This document shows, piece by piece, positions 33,604 to 41,361 of a DNA stretch of 64,000 nucleotides. Source of the stretch: Actinomadura rupiterrae (GTDB lineage Bacteria > Actinomycetota > Actinomycetes > Streptosporangiales > Streptosporangiaceae). How positions within the stretch are numbered: the stretch's first letter is position 1; each line of letters opens with the position of its first letter. Made by a program: the position numbers and the translations under genes. The notes under the pieces were generated by a model that saw nothing but the letters and a program-made list of their open reading frames with translations, was not told where the DNA came from and ran no database searches. The stretch is taken from the NCBI RefSeq assembly GCF_024172125.1, contig NZ_JAMZEA010000002.1, positions 248,001 to 312,000 on the forward strand. Direction: 5' to 3'.

Positions 33604-34074
33604 GTGAGCGTGGACGTCCTGTTGAAGCGGCTCGACCCCGGGCTGCCCGCGCCGTCGTACGCGCACGCGGGCGACGCGGGTGCCGACCTGTACGCCGCCG
33701 AGGACGTGGAGCTGGAGCCGGGGGAGCGGCGGGTCGTCCCGACGGGGGTGGCGATCGCCCTGCCTGACGGTTACGCGGCCTTCGTCCACCCACGGTCGGG
33801 TTTGGGCGCTAAGTTTGGGGTGACCATCGTCAACGCACCCGGTACGGTCGACGCCGGCTATCGGGGTGAGATCAAGGTGACCCTGCTGAACACCGACCAG
33901 CGCGCCGCCGTCCGGCTGCGCCGCGGGGACCGCATCGCGCAGCTGGTCGTCCAGCGGGTCGAGCACGCGGTCTTCCACGAGGTCGCCGAACTTCCCGGAT
34001 CGTCGCGCGGAGCCAACGGTTTCGGCTCCTCGGGCGGGTTCGCGGACAACCAGCACAGTCGAGAAGGAGTGTGA
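33604..34074 (+). CDS. dut: dUTP diphosphatase
   Basis: Hydrolyses dUTP to dUMP and pyrophosphate, keeping uracil out of DNA and supplying dTMP synthesis. The 156-residue trimeric dUTPase has all five motifs: DAGADLYA (I, about 24), [11 protein letters not shown] (II, about 62), [11 protein letters not shown] (III, about 79), GDRIAQLVV (IV, about 104) and [12 protein letters not shown] (V, about 134). GTG 33604 follows GGGGAG. DUF3710 starts three bases after the stop, indicating an operon. Confidence 0.96.
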   Translation: MSVDVLLKRLDPGLPAPSYAHAGDAGADLYAAEDVELEPGERRVVPTGVAIALPDGYAAFVHPRSGLGAKFGVTIVNAPGTVDAGYRGEIKVTLLNTDQRAAVRLRRGDRIAQLVVQRVEHAVFHEVAELPGSSRGANGFGSSGGFADNQHSREGV

Positions 34075-34077
34075 GTC

Positions 34078-34902
34078 GTGGCTTTTGGACGCCGCCGGCG
34101 GGACGACGAGCCCGCGAACGGCGCGGAGAACGCCGCCGAAGAGGCCGTCGAAGCCGCTGAGGCCGAGGCCGAGGAGGCCGCCCCGGGCGGGGAGACCGCC
34201 AAGGGGGGCCCGTGGGACTCCGAGGACTCCCCGCCGGAGATGCAGCGCCTCGACTTCGGCGCCATGCAGATCCCGGTCGCTCCCGGGCTGGGCTTCCAGG
34301 TGAACTTCGAGGCGACCCAGGTGGACGAGGAGGGCAACCCGCTCGACGGGCGGCCCGTCGCGGTGCTCGTCCAGTACAACGAGAGCGCCATGCAGCTCCA
34401 GGTGTTCGCCGCGCCCAAGCGCAGCGGCATCTGGGAGGACGTCCGGCGCGAGACCGCGCAGGACATCACCGAGAACGCGGGCGGCCAGGTCCAGGAGGTC
34501 GAGGGCCCGTTCGGCGACGAGCTGCTCGCCATGGTCCCCGCCGCGCTGACCGAGGAAGTCCTGGCCGAGATGCCGGACGAGGTCAAGGAGCAGATCCCGC
34601 AGGAGTTCATCGAGCAGGGCTGGGCTCCGCAGATCATCCGCTTCGTCGGCGTGGACGGCCCGCGCTGGTTCCTCCAGGCCGTGGTGCAGGGCGCCGCGAT
34701 CGAGGACGAGGAGCAGTGGCAGGTCCTGGAGGACGTGCTGAGCGGCGTCGTCGTCGTCCGCGGCGACTCGCCGATGCCGCCCCGCGACCTGCTGGAGCTC
34801 AAGATCCCGCAGGAGTTCCAGGAGGCCGGCGAGGACGACGAGGAGAACGTCGAGACGTTCAACCCTTTTGAGCGCGGCCCGGAGATCACCGAGGTCCGCT
34901 GA
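34078..34902 (+). CDS. DUF3710 protein
   Basis: A 274-residue actinobacterial protein of unknown function (Rv2696c family). Residues 1-55 are an acidic disordered leader (EEAVEAAEAEAEEAAPGG). The conserved domain (about 55-245) contains QRLDFGAMQIPV, SGIWEDVRRETAQDI and WFLQAVVQGAA. GTG 34078 is three bases after dut. In mycobacteria the dut-DUF3710 pair is also conserved and followed by an OB-fold protein; here the operon ends at a terminator instead. Confidence 0.92.
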   Translation: MAFGRRRRDDEPANGAENAAEEAVEAAEAEAEEAAPGGETAKGGPWDSEDSPPEMQRLDFGAMQIPVAPGLGFQVNFEATQVDEEGNPLDGRPVAVLVQYNESAMQLQVFAAPKRSGIWEDVRRETAQDITENAGGQVQEVEGPFGDELLAMVPAALTEEVLAEMPDEVKEQIPQEFIEQGWAPQIIRFVGVDGPRWFLQAVVQGAAIEDEEQWQVLEDVLSGVVVVRGDSPMPPRDLLELKIPQEFQEAGEDDEENVETFNPFERGPEITEVR

Positions 34903-34914
34903 CCCGAGCCTCGC

Positions 34915-34952
34915 GAAGGCCCGCCGAGCACTCCCGTGCCCGGCGGGCCTTC
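34915..34952. terminator. Bidirectional terminator after the dut operon
   Basis: A perfect 12-bp stem (GAAGGCCCGCCG / CGGCGGGCCTTC) with a 14-nt loop lies between the DUF3710 gene and the convergent unknown gene. Confidence 0.85.
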
Positions 34953-34958
34953 TGCTTG

Positions 34959-35567
34959 TCAGGCGACGGACGAGCGGAAGGCGGCCCGCAGGGCCTCCCG
35001 CGCCGTGTCGGCGTCCTGGGCCAGGTCGGCCGAGCACAGCAGCCGCCCGGGGCGGACGATCCGCCACCACGGCCCGCGCACCCGCAGCACGCCTACCGAG
35101 ACGTCCAGCTCGTCCATGGGCACGCCGTCCGCGGCGACGTCCTCCGCCGCGTCCCGGACCATCTGCCAGGGGAGGGCGGGCCGGGGTGGGCCGTCGTCGG
35201 AGAGCACGTCCTCCCGCACCCGGGACGAGAAGCGCAGCGCCTCATCCGACACCGCGACCACCGCGTCCCGGAGTGCGGGCAGGCCGTCCAGGCTGGACCA
35301 GTACGGCGGGTCCAGGGCGTCCCGGACCTGGGACGTCAGGTCGGCTTCGGCGACGATGGCCCGCCACCACCGCGTCCACCCGGCCGCGGCCCCGTCCGGG
35401 TCCGCCCACCGATCGGACAGATCGGGCACGGTGAGGGCGAGCGGAGGCGGGACGAGCGGCCCACCCTCGACGGGGAGGCGCAGGACGTCCCGCAGGAACA
35501 GCGCGACGTGGGGCAGCCGCTCGACATCCTCGGCGAGCCGCCACGACTCGCCCCCGGCGAACCGCAT
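34959..35567 (-). CDS. Unknown cytoplasmic protein
   Basis: A 202-residue protein. ATG 35567 follows GGGGAGGG, an excellent ribosome site, so the longer frame to 35738 is rejected. It has no signal or membrane segment. The sequence includes MRFAGGESWRLAEDVERLP, a Trp-rich stretch (GWTRWWRAIVAEADL) and PWWRIVRPGRLLCSADLAQD. I do not recognise the family; its overall look is of actinomycete proteins annotated only as hypothetical. It starts 17 bp after the secreted-protein gene, so the two are cotranscribed. Confidence 0.72.
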   Translation of the reverse strand: MRFAGGESWRLAEDVERLPHVALFLRDVLRLPVEGGPLVPPPLALTVPDLSDRWADPDGAAAGWTRWWRAIVAEADLTSQVRDALDPPYWSSLDGLPALRDAVVAVSDEALRFSSRVREDVLSDDGPPRPALPWQMVRDAAEDVAADGVPMDELDVSVGVLRVRGPWWRIVRPGRLLCSADLAQDADTAREALRAAFRSSVA

Positions 35568-35584
35568 CCGCCCTCCCCGCCGCG

Positions 35585-36184
35585 TCAGTGCACGTTCTCG
35601 GTGTCGGTCGGCCGGGCGATGGAGCAGATCCTGCCGTCCACGAGCATGACGTCCCCGGTCATGTAGGCGAAGACGGTGCCGGTCTTGGTGAAGTGCTTCT
35701 CCGAATGCCGCCAGGCCCAGCCGCCCGTGTTGGCCCACACCGCGAGGTGGAAGGAGCTCCGGCCGCCCTTGGACAGATTATGCCAATGGATGGTCGCCGA
35801 ACCGTGGGACAGGTGCGAGGGTGTCGGCCATGCCCCGGCCGCGAAGACCGGATGGCCGCCGTTGTTCCAGTTCCGGATGAACAGCCCGGACGTCCCGCAG
35901 TTCCCGTGGACGTAGTTGGCGGCGCCCATGCCTCCGGCGGGGGCGGCGACGCCCGAGCCGCGCACACCGAGCCGGTGGCACAGGGCGGCGACGGACGCGT
36001 CGTCGGCCAGGTCGGCGGACGTGACGCGGCGCGGATCGGCGACGCGGCATTGGACGGTCATCGCCTGGCGTGCGACCGCCCCGGCGGAATCCGGGGCGGC
36101 CGGCGCGGCGGCGGCGGGAAGGGCCGTCGCCGCAGTACCGCCCGCGGCGAACAGGACGGCGAGAAAAGCGCGCTTGGTGAACAT
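35585..36184 (-). CDS. Secreted protein of unknown function
   Basis: A 199-residue protein with a clear Sec signal peptide (MFTKRAFLAVLFAAGG... cleaved after about AAAAPA, residues 25-30). The mature part has four cysteines (QCRVAD, ALCHRLG, NCGTSG, ICSIAR), compatible with two disulfides. The core, GNCGTSGLFIRNWNNGGHPVF through HLSHGSATIHWHNLSKGG and FHLAVWANTGGWAWRHSE, is rich in Trp, His, Gly and Asn, suggesting a small beta-rich extracellular fold. The enzymatic role is unknown. It is first in a two-gene operon. Confidence 0.75.
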   Translation of the reverse strand: MFTKRAFLAVLFAAGGTAATALPAAAAPAAPDSAGAVARQAMTVQCRVADPRRVTSADLADDASVAALCHRLGVRGSGVAAPAGGMGAANYVHGNCGTSGLFIRNWNNGGHPVFAAGAWPTPSHLSHGSATIHWHNLSKGGRSSFHLAVWANTGGWAWRHSEKHFTKTGTVFAYMTGDVMLVDGRICSIARPTDTENVH

Positions 36185-36358
36185 TCTGACTCCCAGAATC
36201 TCGTGTTCCTCTTCAGCGCGGCAGTGCGGGCTCCTTTCCGTCGAGGCCGCTGATCTTCCTGCCGGGGGACTGTAGGGACCGTGTCCCGTTCCAGGCCATA
36301 CGGCTGACCGGCAGTGGACACCCGTCGGGAGCCCTTGCCGGAGCGACCGGACGGGCGG

Positions 36359-37642
36359 TTAATCGGGGCATGTCGAAGCGCACTCGCAAGCGTCGGAGCC
36401 GGAAGCGGAACAAGGCGAACAAGGGTCGGCGCCCCTGCGCGCGGCACTGACCGCCCGAGCGCCGCGCCCCGAGGTCAGCCGACCGAGGAGGCTGGTGTCC
36501 GCCCGGCCGCCGCGGACCGTGACCAGCCGGACGCCGAGGACCACGGCGGACGCGGCTAGCGCGGTGCTGACCCAGACGGGCGCGCGGTAGCCGAGGTCGC
36601 CGTCCATCGCCAGCCCGCCGAGGACGGGCCCGACGACCGCGCCCACGTTCAGCGCGGCCGTGGCGAACGCGCCCGCGAGCGTCGGCGCGTCCGAGGCCGC
36701 GTACAGGGCGCGGGCGATCAGCGTCGAGCCGACGCCGAACCCCAGCGCGCCCTGCGCGAACACCAGCGGGACGACCAGGGCCGGGACGTCCGCGAACGCC
36801 GCGAGTGCCGCCCACCCGGCGACCAGCGCAAGGCCGCCGCCCGCGAGGACCGTCCGCGGGCGGGTGTCGGCGAGCCGTCCGGACGCGGTGACCCCGGCGA
36901 ACGAGCCGAGCCCGAACACCGCCAGCAGCACCGGGACCCAGCCGTCACCGAACCCCGCGACCTCGGTGACCAGCGGTGCGAGGTAGGTGAAGGCGCAGAA
37001 CGTCGCGCCGTTGACGAGGGCGCCGACGGCGAGGACGAGCAGCACGTCCGGACGGCGCAGCACCCGCAGTTCGGGCCGCACACTCGTCCCCGCGGACGGC
37101 TCGTCCGGCACGGACGTCAGGATCGCGGCCAGCGCGGGCGCGGACAGCAGCGCCACGGCCCAGAACGCCGCGCGCCACCCCCACAGCCGGCCGAGCAGCG
37201 CGCCCGCCGGGACGCCCGCGACGCACGCGAGCGTGACGCCGCCGAGGAGCGTCGCGGTGGCGCGGCCCTTGGCGTCCGGCCGGACCATGGCGACGGCCGC
37301 CGCGACGGCGACCGCGAGGAACCCCGCGTTCGCGAGCGCCGCGACCACGCGGGTGCCGAGCAGCACCGCGAAGTCCGAGGTCAGCGCCCCGGCCACGTGG
37401 ACGGCCAGGAAGGCGCCGAGGAAGAGCAGCAGCGCCCGGCGGCGCGGCCACCGCCGCGCGAGCACCGCCATCAGCGGCGCTCCGACGACCATCCCGGCGG
37501 CGAACGCCGAGGTCAGCGTCCCGGCCGTCCCGATCGGGACGCCGGTGTCGCGGGCGAGGTCCGGCAGCAGGCCGGACAGCATGAATTCGGACGTCCCCTG
37601 CGCGAACACGGCGAGCGCGAGGACGTAAAGAGCGAACGGCAC
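36359..37642 (-). CDS. MFS efflux pump, Cmx/CmrA chloramphenicol-exporter family
   Basis: A 427-residue twelve-helix transporter closely resembling corynebacterial Cmx: VPFALYVLALAVFAQGTSEF at the start, ARRWPRRRALLLFLGAF, LANAGFLAVAVAA, MVRPDAKGRATATLLGGVT and VNGATFCAFTYLAPLVTEVAG are all recognisable. GTG 37642 has GGAG six bases upstream and matches the family start. The role is likely drug or metabolite export; chloramphenicol itself is not proven. The last 35 or so residues (ARRGADPCSPCSASGSDACE) are not family-like; they are read antisense through the bL37 gene because no stop occurs earlier. Confidence 0.88.
   Translation of the reverse strand: MPFALYVLALAVFAQGTSEFMLSGLLPDLARDTGVPIGTAGTLTSAFAAGMVVGAPLMAVLARRWPRRRALLLFLGAFLAVHVAGALTSDFAVLLGTRVVAALANAGFLAVAVAAAVAMVRPDAKGRATATLLGGVTLACVAGVPAGALLGRLWGWRAAFWAVALLSAPALAAILTSVPDEPSAGTSVRPELRVLRRPDVLLVLAVGALVNGATFCAFTYLAPLVTEVAGFGDGWVPVLLAVFGLGSFAGVTASGRLADTRPRTVLAGGGLALVAGWAALAAFADVPALVVPLVFAQGALGFGVGSTLIARALYAASDAPTLAGAFATAALNVGAVVGPVLGGLAMDGDLGYRAPVWVSTALAASAVVLGVRLVTVRGGRADTSLLGRLTSGRGARAVSAARRGADPCSPCSASGSDACECASTCPD
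36370..36450 (+). CDS. Ribosomal protein bL37 (26-residue basic peptide)
   Basis: ATG 36370 to TGA 36450 encodes a 26-residue peptide starting MSKRTRKRRSRKRNKANKG and continuing RRPCARH. It matches the pattern of the very short actinobacterial large-subunit protein bL37 (Lys/Arg-rich, then KAN-x-G-RRP and a short end). Cryo-EM of mycobacterial ribosomes placed such a peptide in the large subunit. Usual copies end RPNA/RPNS; this one ends RPCARH, slightly longer. The ribosome site is weak (CGGGGC). It lies entirely antisense to the 3' end of the exporter gene. Confidence 0.72.
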   Translation: MSKRTRKRRSRKRNKANKGRRPCARH

Positions 37643-37792
37643 GAATGACTCCGTCGAGGCTTCACGTAGGAGAAGCGGCCGCGCCCGAACGACGACGGCC
37701 ACCGCGGAAGGGAAGATGCGCGGTGCCCAACAAGCCGGCGCGACAGCGCCGCTCAATACCCGACGAGCCAGCGGGAGTCGGGTGGGGTGTGG

Positions 37793-37812
37793 GCCACCGC
37801 GCTTGCGGTGGC
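37793..37812 (-). terminator. Hairpin downstream of the aldo/keto reductase gene
   Basis: An 8-bp perfect stem (GCCACCGC / GCGGTGGC) with a GCTT loop lies 40 bp after the minus-strand reductase stop. The rest of the 209-bp gap (37643-37851) shows no gene and should hold the exporter promoter. Confidence 0.6.
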
Positions 37813-37851
37813 TAGCGTCTTGAAGCCTCGGGGGAGGACATGCGCGACACC

Positions 37852-38676
37852 TTACGCGAGGCGTTCGAGTGTCGCCATGTCGTGGTCGTCCAGTTCCAGC
37901 CGGAGGGCGGCCATGTTCTGCTCAAGGTGGGTGAGCGAGGCGGTGCCGGGGATCTGGACGAGCGTGGGGGAGCGGGCCAGGCCCCAGGCCAGCGCGACCT
38001 GGTAGACCGTGGCGCCGTGCCGGAGGGCGACGCGCCGGAGGCCGTCGTCGGTGAAGCGGATGCGGCCGCCGCCGAGGGACGAGTGCGCCACGTAGGTGAC
38101 GCCCGCGCGGGCGCACTCGTCCACCAGGGACGCGTCGCTCTGGTCGAGCACCCCGAACCGGTTCTGGACGGCCGATACCGGCGCGACCGTCCGGGCCTCG
38201 TCGAACTGGGCGCGCGTGACGTCCGCGACCCCGAGGTTCCGGACGAGTCCCTTGGCGCGCAGCTCCGCGAGCCGCGCGAACCGCTCGGCGAGCGCCTCTC
38301 CGGGACGTCCGGCCTGCACGTACACCAGGTCCAGCGCGTCCAGGCCCAGCTCGCCGAGGTTCTGCTCGACGGCGGCGCGGACGTCCTGGCCCGGGCCGAC
38401 CTTCGTCGCGACGGTCAGGCCGTCCGGGTAGGGGCGCAGCGCGCGGCGCAGGATCTCGTTCGCGCTGCTGGAGCCGCGCGTGTAGAACGCGGCGGTGTCG
38501 ATGTGCGCCACGCCCAGCTCGACGGCCCGCCGCGCCACCGCGACGGCCGTCGTGTGGTCCACCGGATGCCGCCCGGGCATGCCCGGCAGCCGCATCGCGC
38601 CGAACCCCAGCCGCCGGCGGGCCCCCGCCCGCCGGTCGGCCCCAGACCGGAATCCGCCCCCCATGGCAGACATCAT
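37852..38676 (-). CDS. Aldo/keto reductase family protein
   Basis: A 274-residue TIM-barrel oxidoreductase. GFGAMRLPG near 24, HIDTAAFYTRGSSSANE (about 58-74, catalytic Asp and Tyr), VATKVGPG (catalytic Lys, about 91) and the NADPH-site end PTLVQIPGTASLTHLEQNM are present. The catalytic histidine strand normally reads like LIHxP, but here it reads DLVYVQAGRPG, so the His appears replaced, as in some AKR subfamilies. The start is uncertain among ATG 38676, 38673 and 38664. It probably reduces a carbonyl compound with NADPH. Confidence 0.83.
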   Translation of the reverse strand: MMSAMGGGFRSGADRRAGARRRLGFGAMRLPGMPGRHPVDHTTAVAVARRAVELGVAHIDTAAFYTRGSSSANEILRRALRPYPDGLTVATKVGPGQDVRAAVEQNLGELGLDALDLVYVQAGRPGEALAERFARLAELRAKGLVRNLGVADVTRAQFDEARTVAPVSAVQNRFGVLDQSDASLVDECARAGVTYVAHSSLGGGRIRFTDDGLRRVALRHGATVYQVALAWGLARSPTLVQIPGTASLTHLEQNMAALRLELDDHDMATLERLA

Positions 38677-38741
38677 CCCAGCATGTCGCCCGTCCGCCCG
38701 GACGTCCACCGGCCGCGCCCGCGCGCGGCGCGGCGGCGCGG

Positions 38742-39428
38742 TCAGTTCGCGTTGGCGGCGGCGGTGCGCGGGGCCCCGGCGGCGCGGGCGATGTCGGGGG
38801 TGCGGTAGAGGTGCTCGGGGATCTCGGCGAGGCGGGACGGATGGACCTGGTCGCCGAGGCCGTAGAACTTCTGGAAGCTCATGATCAGCGGGCGCCAGCG
38901 GTCCGGGTCGATGCGGTTCTCGTGGCCGTCCATGGTGATGGACGGGTGGACGTGCACGCGCTGCACGCGGGTCTCGAAGATCGTGATGTTGCCGCCCAGC
39001 TCGGCCGCGAGGGGACGGGAGTCCTCCACGACGGCCTCCATCGCGACCGGGCACTCGGCGACGCGCGGCGGCCGGACGGTCTCGGACGCGACCGGCGTGA
39101 GCCCGGCGACGCCGAACTTGTCGCGGACGTGCCGGTAGCCGCGTTCGAGCTTCGACGGGGAGACGGGGTCCGAGCCCGTGGTGCGGGCCAGCCGGTCGAC
39201 GGCCCCGGCCTGCGCGGTGGAGGGCAGGTTGATCGTGCACTCGCCGGTGGCCAGCATGTTCTGCGCCGTCTTGGACGAGGTGGACATGCCGAGCACGCAC
39301 CGCCAGCCCAGCCAGAACGCCGAGGACATCGGCCCGAGGTTGGGGTGGCCGTCGCGGCCGGCGGTGCCGAGGAGGACCACCGGGGTGCCGAAGTAGAGGA
39401 TGGCGGGTTCGATGCCGATGTGCTCCAT
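38742..39428 (-). CDS. Flavin reductase-like FMN-binding protein
   Basis: A 228-residue split-barrel flavoprotein. The N-terminal AILYFGTPVVLLGTAGRDGHPNLGPMSSAFWLGWRC region (first 45 residues) is the typical flavin-reductase fold, with MSTSSKTAQNML and GECTINLPS following as FMN and phosphate contacts. The C-terminal extension (about 180-228, KFYGLGDQVHPSRLAEIPEH) occurs in actinomycete members of unknown substrate. It may supply reduced flavin or act as an oxidoreductase itself. It is separated by 80 bp from the F420-type gene upstream on the same strand. Confidence 0.82.
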   Translation of the reverse strand: MEHIGIEPAILYFGTPVVLLGTAGRDGHPNLGPMSSAFWLGWRCVLGMSTSSKTAQNMLATGECTINLPSTAQAGAVDRLARTTGSDPVSPSKLERGYRHVRDKFGVAGLTPVASETVRPPRVAECPVAMEAVVEDSRPLAAELGGNITIFETRVQRVHVHPSITMDGHENRIDPDRWRPLIMSFQKFYGLGDQVHPSRLAEIPEHLYRTPDIARAAGAPRTAAANAN

Positions 39429-39508
39429 GCGTCCAGCCTCGGCGAGGTCCGCCCCCGCCGCTGGCGGGAAACCGACGTCGCGTTCGCCGGCGGCGGCCGC
39501 GCACGGCG

Positions 39509-39997
39509 TCAGTTGATGCGGAAGACGGGGACGCCCGGGGCGATGGCGTTGATCTGCTCGTCGGTGGCGTTCTTGGTCAGGCCGTCCATGAGGGCGGAGA
39601 CCTCCCAGGCCCACTTCTTCATGTAGGCGCGGATGATCGGCAGCTTCACCGCGTCGTCCAGCTCGGTAGCGGTGAACTCCTCGACCTTGCGGCCGAGGCG
39701 CAGCTTGCCGCCGCCCGCGACGCGGATGTTGCGCACCCAGTGGGTCCGTCCGCGCGGGGAGATCAGGTAGCGCTGACCGTCCACGATCAGCAGGTTCACC
39801 GGGTTGCTGCGCCATTCGCCGGACTTGCGGCCGCGCACCGACAGCTCGCGGGAGCCCATGAGGCTGACGCCGTGCCGGGCGAGGAAGCCGATGAACTTGT
39901 TGAACTGGAGGGTCGCCTTGCTCCCGGGCGGGACGAGCCGGTTCCGCACGTCGTTCTGAGCGGCGTTCGAAACGGCGTTCTCGTGGAGGTCGTTCAT
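39509..39997 (-). CDS. F420-dependent (Ddn-like) nitroreductase-family oxidoreductase
   Basis: A 162-residue deazaflavin-dependent protein of the Ddn/split-barrel family: RELSVRGRKSGEWRSNPVNLL (about 50-70) binds the F420 phosphate and LISPRGRTHWVRNIRVAGGGKLRLG (about 78-102) is the second signature. Such enzymes reduce quinones or enones with F420H2. It is divergent from a TetR gene, with two matching palindromes between them, so it is very probably that repressor's target. Confidence 0.88.
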   Translation of the reverse strand: MNDLHENAVSNAAQNDVRNRLVPPGSKATLQFNKFIGFLARHGVSLMGSRELSVRGRKSGEWRSNPVNLLIVDGQRYLISPRGRTHWVRNIRVAGGGKLRLGRKVEEFTATELDDAVKLPIIRAYMKKWAWEVSALMDGLTKNATDEQINAIAPGVPVFRIN

Positions 39998-40017
39998 CTC
40001 GGGCTCCTCAGTTTCGG

Positions 40018-40083
40018 AGAGCAGTGCTCTCGACTAAGAGCATCATGCGCGCATCGCCGTCCCGATGTCAAGAGCGGTGCTCT
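40018..40083. promoter_or_regulatory. Two TetR-type operators in the divergent promoter
   Basis: AGAGCAGTGCTCT (40018-40030, perfect palindrome about a central G) and AGAGCGGTGCTCT (40071-40083, one mismatch) both continue into TCGA and lie 53 bp apart centre to centre, about five helical turns. They sit between the F420 oxidoreductase and tetR starts. Confidence 0.7.
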
Positions 40084-40123
40084 CGAAATTGTCTACCGCT
40101 CTGCTCCGTGCCAGACTGAGGGC

Positions 40124-40819
40124 ATGAACGCGAGCCGCACCGCCCGCGAGCGGGCCAGGGCAGAACTCACCCGGGAGATCAAGGAGGAGGCGCGCCGGCA
40201 GCTGGCCGCCTCGGGCGCGCAGGGCCTGTCGCTGCGCGCGGTCTCGCGGGAGATGGGCATGGTCTCGTCCGCGCTCTACCGCTACTTCCCGAGCCGGGAC
40301 GACCTGCTCACCGCGCTGATCGTGGACGCCTACGACGCGGTCGGCGAGCGCGCCGAGCAGGCCGACCGGGAGGCCGCGCAGGACGGACCGCGGGCCCGCT
40401 GGCGCGCCGTCTGCGCCGCCGTGCGCGGCTGGGCGGCCGAGCGTCCGCACGAGTACGCGCTGATCTACGGCTCGCCCGTGCCCGGCTACGCCGCCCCCGA
40501 GGACACGATCGCCCCCGCGACGCGCGTCCCGTTCGTCCTGCTGGGCATCGTGCAGGACGCCGCGACGTCCGGCCGGCTCGACGCGTCCGGCCCCGAGCCC
40601 GGCCCGGAGCTGACCGCCCAGCTCAAGATCATCAACGCGGCCGCCGCGCCGGACGTCCCCGCGCCCGCGACGGCCCGGCTGGCCGCGCACTGGGCCCAGC
40701 TCACCGGCCTGATCAGCTTCGAGCTCTTCGGCCAGTTCGCCAACACGCTCGACCCGGCCGACGAGTTCTTCGCCTACTCGGTCGAGCGCATGGCCGACGA
40801 CCTAGGCTTCCCCGCCTGA
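40124..40819 (+). CDS. TetR/AcrR-family regulator
   Basis: A 231-residue repressor. The N-terminal helix-turn-helix spans about 20-70 (REIKEEARRQLAASGAQGLSL then VSREMGMVSSALYRYFPSRDDLL). The C-terminal ligand domain carries a WHG-like region (RPHEYALIYGSPVPGY near 110). It probably represses itself and the divergent F420 oxidoreductase through the paired palindromes; the inducer is unknown. The 3' end overlaps the convergent GNAT gene by 18 bp. Confidence 0.9.
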   Translation: MNASRTARERARAELTREIKEEARRQLAASGAQGLSLRAVSREMGMVSSALYRYFPSRDDLLTALIVDAYDAVGERAEQADREAAQDGPRARWRAVCAAVRGWAAERPHEYALIYGSPVPGYAAPEDTIAPATRVPFVLLGIVQDAATSGRLDASGPEPGPELTAQLKIINAAAAPDVPAPATARLAAHWAQLTGLISFELFGQFANTLDPADEFFAYSVERMADDLGFPA

Positions 40820-41326
40820 CCGCGGGATCTCGATGCGGTACCGGAGGTCCTGGTACTGCGGGCCCAGCCGGGACGGGACGGTCGTGCCGTCCGGGACGAA
40901 CCCGTTCCGCTCGTAGAAGCCGCGCGCCCGGGCGTTCCCGTCGAGCACCCACAGCACCAGCGCTGGGACGTGCGTCGGGACGGCCTCGATCGTGCTCCGC
41001 AGCAGGGCCGTCCCGACGCCGCGCCGCCACGTGGACGGCCCGAGGTAGATCGCGTACAGCTCCCACGCGCGCCCGGCCACGAGATCCTCGTCCCGCGGCG
41101 GCCCGGAACTGGCGAACCCGACCAACCCGCCGTCGTCCTCGGCGACCAGGACGGTGACGGTCGAGCCGGGGGCGGTGCGCTCGCGCCAGTCGGCCACGCG
41201 GTCCTGCCAGCGGAGCGCGTCCAGCTCGGCGTCCGGGACGAACCCGCGGTAGGCGGTCCGCCATCCGGCGACGTGCACCTTCGCGATGGCCTCGGCGTCC
41301 TCGGGGGTGGCGTGCCGCACGTTCAT
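40802..41326 (-). CDS. GNAT-family N-acetyltransferase
   Basis: A 174-residue single-domain acetyltransferase. VRHATPEDAEAIAKVH opens the fold; the acetyl-CoA loop is WRRGVGTALLRST (about 110-122), preceded by ELYAIYLGPS, with ARGFYERNGFVPDG at motif B. The substrate is unknown. ATG 41326 has little ribosome-site support but matches the fold start. It follows the AlkB gene by 35 bp on the same strand and overlaps tetR convergently. Confidence 0.87.
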   Translation of the reverse strand: MNVRHATPEDAEAIAKVHVAGWRTAYRGFVPDAELDALRWQDRVADWRERTAPGSTVTVLVAEDDGGLVGFASSGPPRDEDLVAGRAWELYAIYLGPSTWRRGVGTALLRSTIEAVPTHVPALVLWVLDGNARARGFYERNGFVPDGTTVPSRLGPQYQDLRYRIEIPRSGGEA

Positions 41327-41361
41327 AAGAACGATCTTGCCCGATCCGGACGCGCCGGGCG

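Noticed and set aside
36359..37756. Upstream extension of the exporter start to 37756
   Set aside because: The added residues are not family-like; GTG 37642 has a ribosome site and matches the Cmx N-terminus.
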